From Bacillota bacterium (lineage in GTDB: Bacteria > Bacillota > Bacilli > Paenibacillales > UBA4045): 64,000 bases of DNA. Positions 9,401-17,703 of this stretch are shown here, one piece after another. Made by a program: the position numbers and the translations under genes. The notes beneath the pieces are model-generated. The model was not told the origin of the DNA and searched no databases. It saw only the letters and a list, made by a program, of their open reading frames with translations. Within the stretch, counting starts at the first letter, position 1, and every line of letters starts with the position of its first letter. The stretch lies in assembly GCA_023441055.1 (NCBI GenBank), contig JAEZQY010000053.1:124001-188000 (forward strand), read 5' to 3'.

Positions 9401-10240
9401 TTATCCCTTAACGCCTCCTACATTGACCTGCATAAATGATTTATTCGCCATTAAGTAAACGATCAGAATCGGAATCATGGACAAACAAGCGCCAGCAAGC
9501 ATAATGTTGCTCTGTATCGTACCCTCCGGACTGTACTTCAGGTTGGCTAAGCCGACCGTGAGTACCTGCAGCTTCGGCTGGGTCATTGTAAACACTAACG
9601 GCATGATGTATTCGTTCCATGCATTGCGGAATGCGAACAGCGCGGTCACGCCAATCCCGGGAAGCAGTAGCGGCATAATTATTCTGGCATACGTATAAGA
9701 GAAGCCGGCTCCGTCCATCTTAGCAGCCTCATCCATTTCGCGGGGGATGCCCTTCATAAATCCTAGCAGGATGAAGAAGGCAAACGCATGAGCAGACACG
9801 TTCAAAATAATGATCCCCCAGAGCGATTTATTCAGATTTAGGGCGACCATAATGTCAAACTGAGGTCGGAGCATAATCGCTCCCATTGCGACGAACATCG
9901 TGCTTGCTTGCAGCATGACATAAGCCTTCTTGACGATAAACTCCCTGCGGTCAACGGCATAAGCAGCCATGGATGCCACCAGCACAGTTCCCAGTGTAGA
10001 GAAGAAACTCATATAGATGCTATTCCAGGTAAACAAACCGAAATTGGCCTCATTCCAGGCTTTAATATAATTATCGAAATTCCATTGCTTAGGGAAGAAG
10101 GTGGCTCCCACAGCTAATTCGGTCTCGGTTTTAAACGATCCCAGAAAGGCGGCGATGATTGGAAACATAGTAAACACCAATACTGCTATTAAAAACGCCC
10201 ATAGGACAATTCCGCTTGTCAATCTAGTTACTCTGTACAT
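9401..10240 (-). CDS. Carbohydrate ABC transporter permease (MalG type)
   Basis: A 279-residue inner-membrane permease with six predicted helices and the EAA loop EMDEAAKMDGAG that contacts the ATPase. It is the second permease of the binding protein-permease-permease set 12607-9401 and belongs to the CUT1 oligosaccharide importers. The start is preceded by AAAGGAG. The kinase gene follows after 5 bp. The operon encodes no ATP-binding subunit. Confidence 0.93.
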   Translation of the reverse strand: MYRVTRLTSGIVLWAFLIAVLVFTMFPIIAAFLGSFKTETELAVGATFFPKQWNFDNYIKAWNEANFGLFTWNSIYMSFFSTLGTVLVASMAAYAVDRREFIVKKAYVMLQASTMFVAMGAIMLRPQFDIMVALNLNKSLWGIIILNVSAHAFAFFILLGFMKGIPREMDEAAKMDGAGFSYTYARIIMPLLLPGIGVTALFAFRNAWNEYIMPLVFTMTQPKLQVLTVGLANLKYSPEGTIQSNIMLAGACLSMIPILIVYLMANKSFMQVNVGGVKG

Positions 10241-10262
10241 TATACCATATCTCCTTTCCTGA

Positions 10263-11159
10263 TTAATGGGCCTGATTCAGCCTTTTGGATATTAAGAAGT
10301 AGCACACGGTGATCAATCCTACAATCACCGAAATCGTAAATCCGACTGCGCTGCCGTAACCGATCTCCTGTGCGGCCGGCCCTCCGGCAGAGATCGGGAA
10401 GAGCAATTTAAACAGGTATAGGTACATTACTTCTGTTTTTCCAGCTGGACCTCCACCTGTCAATACCATAATTCCCTCGTAACCTTTCAATGCCGTAATA
10501 ATAGCGAGCATCATGATCACCTGCAGCACGGGGCCCAGCATGGGGATCGTAATAAACCAGAATTTCTGAATGGCGTTGCCACCGTCAATGTCGGCGCTTT
10601 CATACACATCCTTGGGGATACCCTGCAGTCCAGCCAGAAACAGGAGCATATTGTTTCCGATTGCCCCCCAGACCGCCACTAAGATAACGGACAGCATGGC
10701 GTAATCCGCACTAAGCCATGGGATGTTCTCCTTAATGATTCCTAGCTTCATTAAGTACTGATTGAGTATCCCGTTATAAGAATTTAAGATAATATAGAAC
10801 ACCACTGACATGACAGCAATACTGATGACAGTCGGCATAAAGTATAAAATTCTAAGCAGCCCTCTCCCCTTAAGCTGCGAGTTTAGGATAACGGCCAGAA
10901 TGATCGCAATGGGTAACGTGATCACAAGCTTACCCGCACTGAAGATCAGTGTATTCACTAAGGAGTCCCAGAATTGCGTATCCCGAAACAGCCTTTCAAA
11001 ATTGTACAGCCCGATAAATTTCGGAGTACCGTAACCGTAATATTCGTAGAACATAAACCGGAATACCCAGATAATCGGATAGACCGTAAACACCAACACA
11101 ATCAGCGCACTTGGGAATAGAAAAGTGTAGGGCTGCATTCTTTCTCGCCATCTTGCCAT
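10263..11159 (-). CDS. Carbohydrate ABC transporter permease (MalF/UgpA type)
   Basis: A 298-residue permease with an N-terminal cytoplasmic stretch, six predicted helices and the EAA-type loop VYESADIDGGNA. It pairs with the MalG-type permease 22 bp downstream to form the membrane channel of a CUT1 importer. The start has an AAAGGAG ribosome binding site. It lies 53 bp after the binding-protein gene. The co-transcribed sulfatases suggest that sulfated oligosaccharides are the cargo. Confidence 0.93.
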   Translation of the reverse strand: MARWRERMQPYTFLFPSALIVLVFTVYPIIWVFRFMFYEYYGYGTPKFIGLYNFERLFRDTQFWDSLVNTLIFSAGKLVITLPIAIILAVILNSQLKGRGLLRILYFMPTVISIAVMSVVFYIILNSYNGILNQYLMKLGIIKENIPWLSADYAMLSVILVAVWGAIGNNMLLFLAGLQGIPKDVYESADIDGGNAIQKFWFITIPMLGPVLQVIMMLAIITALKGYEGIMVLTGGGPAGKTEVMYLYLFKLLFPISAGGPAAQEIGYGSAVGFTISVIVGLITVCYFLISKRLNQAH

Positions 11160-11212
11160 GTACGAATCTCCTTTCTATTTACGAAGGGGCCCTTAGGCCC
11201 CTTCTAGTGTTG

Positions 11213-12607
11213 TTATTGTCCTTGGAACTTCCTTGGGTCGAAAGTAGGGTCTGGCGTAACCTGCTGTCCTGATCGCTCGAGTGCCGCATTGTATCTTTGA
11301 TTTAGTCCATCGATGATCGTGTCGATATTGCCTCCTGCGATAACGAAGTCGACCAACTCCTGATCCGCTGCTTTGCCCTCTGCCTTGATGTTCTCAGGTG
11401 GCAGGGGCCAGATCGCATCATATTTGCCTGGCAAGAAGTATTCGGTTCCTGGAATATCCGGAATTTGAGCCTTGGTTACGATTTCCGGGACAATGGAAAT
11501 CCAGCCCGCTATCTCTTGTGACTCTGTAAGAACTTGCTCCCCATACAGGTACTCCAAGAACTTCCATGCCTTGTCCTTATTCTGGGATGCTTTGCTCATC
11601 CCATACCAGGTGCCGCCATCCATATAGGCAGCGCCTTCTGGATCACCAGTCTTCGTCGGAACTGGCGTTGCTGCCCAGTTAATCTCTGTCGTGAATTGTT
11701 TGTTGTATACCCCCGGCTCCACTGCTGAAGAGAAGTACATACCGATTTTCCCCTCTGCAAATTGTGCGCGCAGCGGATCGATATCCATTGTCTCAGAGCC
11801 AGGCAGCGTACTGCCATCCACCCACATCTGTCTGAATGCCTCGAAGATATCCTTATATCCGGTAAAATCATACTTGCCTGTTCTAAAATCGAAGCCTGAC
11901 GACTCGAAGCCGCTCTGCGTAGCAATTACATGCGCTGAACGTCTTAGCGCGCTTTGTGCGGATTTATAGGGCAGAGAGAACCCATAAATTCCGTCCGCTT
12001 TACCGTTCTGCGTTATTTTCTTAGCTGCATCCACCATTTCGTCAAATGTTCGAGGAGGCTCGCTGTAACCTGCTCCCTCCATGAGATCAACGTTGTAGAT
12101 GAGTCTGTAGGTGGTCCCGTAGTTAGGGAAGGAGTAAATCTGGCCTTCGTAGCTGTTCACACCCTCCGAATACATCGATTTAAATCGTTCTTCCAGTTCC
12201 GGAGTAATGTAACTGTCAAGCGGCTCCAGATAATCCTTAGCGATTAGTCCGCTAAGCGGTCCAACTTGGGTCGGACTGATATTCCAGATATCTGGAGACT
12301 GATTGCTGGAATAAGCGATATCAATCGCCTGTGCGAAGTTGTCCGACAAGAACGTAATCGCTACCTCTATATTGTCCTCATTCGTCTCATTGAATCTAGC
12401 AACGACCGACTCCAGGAAATCCGCTCTTCCTCTTTCATGCGTCCAGTAGTTGATGATCACCTTTTCTCCTGGTTTCGCGACATTGGCTTCGCCACCTGTC
12501 GTGTTGGCCGCCTTGCCACCACTCTCCTCAGGTGCTGGGGATGCACAACCAGCCAGTACCAACAGTGTGATTAACAGTAACACGATTGATCTTGTTAGTG
12601 CCTTCAT
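11213..12607 (-). CDS. Sugar-binding lipoprotein of ABC importer
   Basis: A 464-residue extracytoplasmic solute-binding protein, family 1. The signal peptide ends in the lipobox LAGC, so Cys21 should be lipidated and anchor the protein to the outer face of the membrane. A low-complexity tether follows, then a typical sugar-binding fold. It is the first gene of the 12-kb sulfatase operon, with AAAGGAGG before the ATG and a promoter carrying the 35-bp element about 60 bp upstream. The ligand is inferred to be a sulfated oligosaccharide from the four downstream sulfatases. Confidence 0.93.
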   Translation of the reverse strand: MKALTRSIVLLLITLLVLAGCASPAPEESGGKAANTTGGEANVAKPGEKVIINYWTHERGRADFLESVVARFNETNEDNIEVAITFLSDNFAQAIDIAYSSNQSPDIWNISPTQVGPLSGLIAKDYLEPLDSYITPELEERFKSMYSEGVNSYEGQIYSFPNYGTTYRLIYNVDLMEGAGYSEPPRTFDEMVDAAKKITQNGKADGIYGFSLPYKSAQSALRRSAHVIATQSGFESSGFDFRTGKYDFTGYKDIFEAFRQMWVDGSTLPGSETMDIDPLRAQFAEGKIGMYFSSAVEPGVYNKQFTTEINWAATPVPTKTGDPEGAAYMDGGTWYGMSKASQNKDKAWKFLEYLYGEQVLTESQEIAGWISIVPEIVTKAQIPDIPGTEYFLPGKYDAIWPLPPENIKAEGKAADQELVDFVIAGGNIDTIIDGLNQRYNAALERSGQQVTPDPTFDPRKFQGQ

Positions 12608-12663
12608 GCTTTGAACCTCCTTTTGTTCTTGCTCTGTTTTGTGTGATGTTTATTACACTACCG

Positions 12664-12725
12664 ATTGTACTATTGGACGGGTGTCGCGTGAACGATACAA
12701 AACCATCCATGAGGGTAGAGAAAAC
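12664..12725 (-). promoter_or_regulatory. Operon promoter with 35-bp activator-like element (copy 2)
   Basis: The element at 12691-12725 lies 21 bp upstream of a TACAAT -10 (12664-12669) on the minus strand. It is 30/35 identical to the element at 4482-4516, and the sequences outside the element and the -10 differ. The expected -35 position has no TTGACA-like box. This should be the main promoter of the binding protein-permease-kinase-regulator-sulfatase operon, activated by its own YesN-like regulator (inference). Confidence 0.68.
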
Positions 12726-12749
12726 AACTATATGTTAGAGGCAACAAAA

Positions 12750-12787
12750 GGACTGTCCCATAAGTCAACAATGACTAAGGGACAGCC
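12750..12787 (-). terminator. Rho-independent terminator after GH5 operon
   Basis: A long inverted repeat pairs 12750-12767 with 12772-12787 around a short loop. On the minus strand it is followed by TTTTGTTG. It lies 18 bp after the GH5 stop and separates that operon from the sulfatase operon promoter. Its arms share the core GGACTGTCC with the terminator at 36297-36344. Confidence 0.85.
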
Positions 12788-12804
12788 TCGATAAATGTTC
12801 TCTA

Positions 12805-14451
12805 CTATTCGCCAGACAAGATCGCGAGCGACTGAACACCAACTGAGCCGTCTATCGCTCTTAGTACAATCCGATGCAAGCCCTCCGCTAGCTGGAACTC
12901 ACGTTGTAATCGTCTCGTTTCCCAGATCGAACCACGGATTGCAATAACCTCCACGACTACACCATTCAGCGATACTTCTAACGAAGCAATTCCATCCGTG
13001 CCTGCTACTAGCAATTCTACTGGGTAAATCGTATTCTCTGAGCCATCCTGTACCGTAAATTCATAAGCCAGCCAATCATCGGCCGCAATATTCACATAGA
13101 GGAGCTCATCTGCCTGCCACGCCTGCCCCTTGCCATGCTCGAAATTAGGAGCAGTCCTCTCACTTGCTACGAACCGAATATCCGTCCCATCTTGCGTTCG
13201 GAAGCCTAGCGAATGCTCCACCTTGTTCTTCACGCTATAGCTAATACCCTCGCCTCGATAACCATAGAAGATTGCAGGTATCCGAACCTCTGGTCTACGG
13301 AACAGCGATCTAGTCACCTGTGGTTGATAGTCGCACTGCTCGAATGCGAGGTTGTGCAGATAGTCCCACAGAATCTGCTCCGCTTCTGCCGCATCGGGCT
13401 TGCTCCCACCCTGCAGATAGTCAACTAATCGCTCCCAGCCATAGGGCATGCGTACCTTGCAAGGAGAATTGTCCTTGCCCATCTTCTTCCACGTCCAGAA
13501 GTTCCAAGAGATGTTGTGATCCTCGAACAGACGGAACGCCCCCGCATACCAGTCCGTATTGTTCTCGCCACCCTCCCCCATATAGATCGGAACCTGCCAT
13601 TCCTCTCGCTTGTCTAGGTACGGCTGAATGCTCTCCGTATCAGGGTTATTCCAGTACTTATGAAATTGCAGCATGAGATTGTCATCGAATCTATCATCGA
13701 AGATGGACCAGTCTGTCGCCCAATGCGCCCCCTCGAGGATAATCATATGCCGGTCATCCACTTCACGAATCGCACGCGTAATCTCTCGATACAGCGGCAT
13801 AATCTGATCGTTATAGGCGGAGAACCAATTCGGCAAGGGTTCATTGAGCAGATCATAACCAGCAACGATCCACTCATCTTTATACCGCTCTGCCAGTGTT
13901 CTCCATAATGCGATCGTCTTTATTTTATTATCTGGATTGATAAATAGTTCGGGTTGATCATGCTCAGAATCATCGATATTCGTACCCGTCTGCCCGCCTG
14001 GTGCCCCGTGCAGATCAAGTATGACATAGAGTCGATACGCGCGACACCACGCGATCACTCGATCAATGAACAGGAGATGCTCCTCGATATAGCTTACTTC
14101 ACCTTGCTCGTTCTCTTCCATTAGGAAGCGAGCGTTGATTGGAACTCGTACGGAATTAAACCCGTCTGCGGCGATCTGACGAATATCCGCTTCTGCGACA
14201 TAACGATTATAATAGGTGGCCCAGAATTCTCGCGCTTTCGCTTCGCCTACTAATTCGCTAACCATCCGTTCAATCCGGCGCGGACGATCGCCCTGATCTG
14301 GGAACAGCCACATATACCCTTCGGGAAGCATCCAACTGCCGAAGCCCACGCCGCGAAGCAGGATCTCCCGCCCATCCCCATTGATCAGTTTCGTGCCTTC
14401 CGCCCTTAGAAACCCGCTTACCTCATGTCCCAGTTCATCTATATGCGACAT
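12805..14451 (-). CDS. GH5 family glycoside hydrolase with C-terminal carbohydrate-binding module
   Basis: A 548-residue clan GH-A hydrolase. The catalytic barrel spans about residues 15-370, with acid/base Glu204 in LLNEP and nucleophile Glu293 in YMGEGG. Residues about 420-545 look like a CBM6/CBM35-type beta-sandwich. No signal peptide is present, so the enzyme probably cleaves imported beta-linked oligosaccharides (glucan or mannan type) in the cytoplasm. The ATG at 14451 was chosen for its AAGGAGGGG site; the ATG pair at 14467-14472 has none. It follows two permease genes in the same operon and is closed by a terminator. A carbohydrate-binding module on an apparently cytoplasmic enzyme is unusual. 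Confidence 0.9.
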   Translation of the reverse strand: MSHIDELGHEVSGFLRAEGTKLINGDGREILLRGVGFGSWMLPEGYMWLFPDQGDRPRRIERMVSELVGEAKAREFWATYYNRYVAEADIRQIAADGFNSVRVPINARFLMEENEQGEVSYIEEHLLFIDRVIAWCRAYRLYVILDLHGAPGGQTGTNIDDSEHDQPELFINPDNKIKTIALWRTLAERYKDEWIVAGYDLLNEPLPNWFSAYNDQIMPLYREITRAIREVDDRHMIILEGAHWATDWSIFDDRFDDNLMLQFHKYWNNPDTESIQPYLDKREEWQVPIYMGEGGENNTDWYAGAFRLFEDHNISWNFWTWKKMGKDNSPCKVRMPYGWERLVDYLQGGSKPDAAEAEQILWDYLHNLAFEQCDYQPQVTRSLFRRPEVRIPAIFYGYRGEGISYSVKNKVEHSLGFRTQDGTDIRFVASERTAPNFEHGKGQAWQADELLYVNIAADDWLAYEFTVQDGSENTIYPVELLVAGTDGIASLEVSLNGVVVEVIAIRGSIWETRRLQREFQLAEGLHRIVLRAIDGSVGVQSLAILSGE

Positions 14452-14485
14452 ACCAGACCCCTCCTTCATCATGGATGTTCAACAT

Positions 14486-15346
14486 TCAACCCTTCACAGC
14501 GCCTTCAGCAATTCCATTCAAGATATACTTCTGCAGGAAGACATAGATGACAATGACAGGCAGCATCGCTAGTAATAGAGAAGCCAATATATTCGACCAA
14601 TCATTGCTATACTGACCGAACAGCATATTCGTTGATAAGAGCAAGGTATACTTATCCGAATTGGTTATTATCAGCAACGGCAGCAGGAAGTCATTCCACA
14701 TCCATAATAGATTCAAGACGGCGATCGTTGCGGTCACAGGAAGCAGCAGTGGGAAGATAACCGCATAGAACAGCTTCAGCTCCCCGCAACCATCCATTAT
14801 AGCGGCCTCGTCCAATTCTCTAGGGATGGATTTCACGAAGCCATGATACAAGAAGATGGCCATCGATACACCGAGTCCGATATAAATCATGCCTAACCCA
14901 TAAATCGTGCCTTGCATGTTCAGATTGTTCGTTATTCTCACCAAGGTGATCATAATCGAATGAAAAGGAATGAGCATCGAGAGAATGAACAGCCCGAATA
15001 GAAAGGTGCTCAGCTTGCCCTTCGTTCTGGAGAGCTTATAGCCCGCTAATGAAGCACAGCCAATAATGCCGGCCAACCCGATAGCAGCCACCTGAATCGT
15101 ATTCCACAGGCTTCTCGGGAAGTGAATTTTCTTGAATGCGTTCGAATAATTGATCCACTGCGGATCAGCGGGCAGCGACAGAATACTCGTTAACATCTCG
15201 CCTTGTGTCTTAACGGAATTCAAGACGGCCATGTAGATCGGTAGAAGCATCACGAGCGCGCCGATGAGCAGGAATAGAAAGCAGAGAGTAGAAACGATCC
15301 ATTTCCCAAATCGGTTACCCCTATCGCTTACGTTGCTAGCCGTCAT
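14486..15346 (-). CDS. Carbohydrate ABC transporter permease (MalG type)
   Basis: A 286-residue CUT1 permease with six predicted helices and the EAA loop ELDEAAIMDGCG. The ATG at 15346 has GGGAGGTGGAGG upstream and overlaps the preceding permease stop by 4 bp (ATGA). The longer frame extending to 15784 is only the out-of-frame shadow of that neighbour. It works with the 295-residue permease and the binding protein to import the GH5 substrate. Confidence 0.93.
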   Translation of the reverse strand: MTASNVSDRGNRFGKWIVSTLCFLFLLIGALVMLLPIYMAVLNSVKTQGEMLTSILSLPADPQWINYSNAFKKIHFPRSLWNTIQVAAIGLAGIIGCASLAGYKLSRTKGKLSTFLFGLFILSMLIPFHSIMITLVRITNNLNMQGTIYGLGMIYIGLGVSMAIFLYHGFVKSIPRELDEAAIMDGCGELKLFYAVIFPLLLPVTATIAVLNLLWMWNDFLLPLLIITNSDKYTLLLSTNMLFGQYSNDWSNILASLLLAMLPVIVIYVFLQKYILNGIAEGAVKG

Positions 15347-16230
15347 GCCTCCACCTCCCTTCGCTTCATGATCCATAGCTGAATCAGCGTGATCACGAAT
15401 ACGATGAAGAACAAGATCATCGCCTTGGCGCTGGCATATCCATATCGATTGCTCTGGCTGAAGGCTTCCTCGAAGATATTCAGCGCAATGACCTGTGTCG
15501 CTCGGCCAGGCCCGCCGCCAGTCAAGGCGAATACCGCCTCGAATACCTTGAAGGAGCTGTTCAAGGTGACGAACAGTCCAATCGTGAGCGCCGGGTAGAT
15601 CATCGGCAGCGTTACATTCCTGAACACCTGATAGCCATTCGCCCCATCGATAGCGGCAGCTTCCTTCAGCTGCTCCGGCACACCTTGCAGCGCGGCAATA
15701 TAGATCACCATGAGATAGCCAACCCCGCCCCATAACGAGAGGATCAGGATGGAGTAGAATGAAAGCCGAGGATCGCCGATCCACGACTGATCCAGGAAGC
15801 TCAGCTTCGTGCGTTCAGCTATATAAGAGAACACCTTCGTAAATACGAACATCCACATAAAGCCGCCAATAATCAGACTAATCATATTGGGCATAAAAAA
15901 AATGGTCCGGAACCAGACCTTGCTGCGCCTTCGTGATTCGATCAGAACCGCAAGCACAATAGCAAAAGCATTAGAGAGCACCACCATATACACGACGAAA
16001 CGCAAAGTAAACCATATCGAATCCAGGAAGTAACGATCATCTGTCAGCGCTTCGATGTAATTGCTGAGCCCTACGAAATCGTAGGTTCGATTCAGTCCAT
16101 TCCAATCCGTCAGGCTGTACATCGCCCCCCCGATCGAGGGGGCGAGTACGAAGGCCGAGTAGAAGAGAATAGCCGGGCTAACGAAGGCCAGCAGGATGAG
16201 CGTTTGCTTTCTAGGCTTCACAATACGCAT
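15343..16230 (-). CDS. Carbohydrate ABC transporter permease (MalF type)
   Basis: A 295-residue permease of a CUT1 importer, with six predicted helices and the EAA loop QLKEAAAIDGANG. It lies 33 bp after the binding-protein gene and is coupled by a 4-bp overlap to the MalG-type permease. It forms half of the transmembrane pore of the second sugar importer. No ATPase gene is adjacent. Confidence 0.93.
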   Translation of the reverse strand: MRIVKPRKQTLILLAFVSPAILFYSAFVLAPSIGGAMYSLTDWNGLNRTYDFVGLSNYIEALTDDRYFLDSIWFTLRFVVYMVVLSNAFAIVLAVLIESRRRSKVWFRTIFFMPNMISLIIGGFMWMFVFTKVFSYIAERTKLSFLDQSWIGDPRLSFYSILILSLWGGVGYLMVIYIAALQGVPEQLKEAAAIDGANGYQVFRNVTLPMIYPALTIGLFVTLNSSFKVFEAVFALTGGGPGRATQVIALNIFEEAFSQSNRYGYASAKAMILFFIVFVITLIQLWIMKRREVEA

Positions 16231-16263
16231 ATCCCCTCACTCCTATTCGCTTGCTAGCTCCTT

Positions 16264-17595
16264 TTACTTGGCTGCTGCTCGAACTGCTGCTGCCCATGTC
16301 TTATCCATTGTCTCGATAAACTCCGCCTTGGTGACCGTCTTCGCATAATAGCTTTGCAGCAGCTTCGCTTGCTCGTCGGTAACCCCATTAGGCAGTGTCA
16401 GATCCTGATAAGCCTGCCCATTAGCGACATAGACGGAGGACTCCTCCACCCAAGGATTCGCTTCGAACTGATGAACCGTCGCGATCGGATTAAACTTCAA
16501 GGTCTCGAACAGCGCGGAGGAATCCTGTTCATCCAGCATGTAATTCAACAGATCCAGCGCAACCTCTTTATTCTTGCTGCTCGGCGATAGCGCCAAGGAA
16601 GTAGAAGTCGATAGATTAATCATCGTATCCTTGGGATCATTGCTTACCGGCAACGCCGCTACACCGATCTCGAAGTCAGGGTTGACCTTGAGTATCGCAT
16701 CTGCGTTCCATGGTCCCTGTACCCACATAGCTGATTTCCCATTTGCGAAGTCAGCCGCTCCTGCTTCATTCCCTACCTCGAATGGCTTCGGAGTGCCGTT
16801 CGCGTTAATCAGGTCGATGATATCGAAGATCGCCTCCACATCCTTATACGAGGCTTCTCCAGCTGTCATCTTCTCAATCCAATCCGGATGCTTGGAGGAT
16901 ACGATACCGCCCAGGGACTGCGCAGTCATCAGCTGCGGCACCCAGGATTCCTGGAACGCAAGCTGGAAGGGAGTAATGTTGGCGCCATGTAGTTTATCAA
17001 TGACCGCCTTCATCTCATCTAATGTACTAGGTGGCGTTAACCCTAGATCACGGAAAATCTTCTTATTATACAGATAACCCCATGTTGAGCTCTCTAGCGG
17101 CAGTACAACTACCTGACCATCGTAAGTCACGGTCTTCTTAATAGGCTCATACAAGCTATTAATAGCCGGTTGATCGGCCAGATCGCTCAGATAACCCGCA
17201 TTATAGTAAGCTGGAATATCATTAGCATGAATCGTGAACAGATCCGGCGCATCATTGGAAGCTAGTCTCGTCTGCAGGATCTGCTTAGCTTGATCAGAAT
17301 TAGGCATCTCCGCCTTAATCGTCACCTCGATATTCTTCTCTGCCAACTGCTTTGCTTTGAATTGCTCGAAGTAAGCTTCGAATTGCTCCTTGTACTGCGG
17401 ATAGCTCATGAATACATTTAATTCAACCTTCTCTGGTGTTGCCGGTGCTGCCTTCGTCTCACTCTGTGCATCACTAGTTGGTGTGCTAGTGGATGATTTG
17501 CCGCCGGAAGACGGCTCAGCATTATTGCCGCCGCATGCGGCTAACAGTACCGCTAATAAACCTGCAATCATGATCGTTTGAAGTAATTTCTTCAT
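16264..17595 (-). CDS. Sugar-binding lipoprotein of ABC importer
   Basis: A 443-residue family 1 solute-binding protein. It has a signal peptide with lipobox LAAC (Cys21), then a Gly/Ser/Thr-rich tether and a sugar-binding fold with a VQGPWNAD stretch typical of the family. The ATG at 17595 has GAGGGGG upstream; the 26 extra residues of the longer frame do not look like a signal peptide. It is the first transport gene downstream of the kinase/regulator pair, and a cre-like site precedes it (17636-17649). The ligand is presumably a beta-linked oligosaccharide handled by the GH5 enzyme. Confidence 0.92.
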   Translation of the reverse strand: MKKLLQTIMIAGLLAVLLAACGGNNAEPSSGGKSSTSTPTSDAQSETKAAPATPEKVELNVFMSYPQYKEQFEAYFEQFKAKQLAEKNIEVTIKAEMPNSDQAKQILQTRLASNDAPDLFTIHANDIPAYYNAGYLSDLADQPAINSLYEPIKKTVTYDGQVVVLPLESSTWGYLYNKKIFRDLGLTPPSTLDEMKAVIDKLHGANITPFQLAFQESWVPQLMTAQSLGGIVSSKHPDWIEKMTAGEASYKDVEAIFDIIDLINANGTPKPFEVGNEAGAADFANGKSAMWVQGPWNADAILKVNPDFEIGVAALPVSNDPKDTMINLSTSTSLALSPSSKNKEVALDLLNYMLDEQDSSALFETLKFNPIATVHQFEANPWVEESSVYVANGQAYQDLTLPNGVTDEQAKLLQSYYAKTVTKAEFIETMDKTWAAAVRAAAK

Positions 17596-17635
17596 CTGTT
17601 CTGCCCCCTCATCGTTAACTTCACTCTCATTATGG

Positions 17636-17649
17636 TGGAAGCGCTCACG
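17636..17649 (-). promoter_or_regulatory. cre-like site (possible CcpA binding)
   Basis: The 14 bases CGTGAGCGCTTCCA on the minus strand match the catabolite-response consensus at six of eight fixed positions and include the central GCGC. The site is 41 bp upstream of the binding-protein start. Repression by CcpA under good carbon supply would fit a sugar operon, but two mismatches leave this uncertain. Confidence 0.45.
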
Positions 17650-17703
17650 ATAATCATTACAGGATATTAGCATGATCTATTGCACAATATTGATATCAAC
17701 CAC

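Noticed and set aside
15347..15784. 146-residue N-terminal extension of the MalG-type permease
   Set aside because: It lies entirely inside the upstream permease gene in another frame; the ATG at 15346 has an excellent ribosome binding site.
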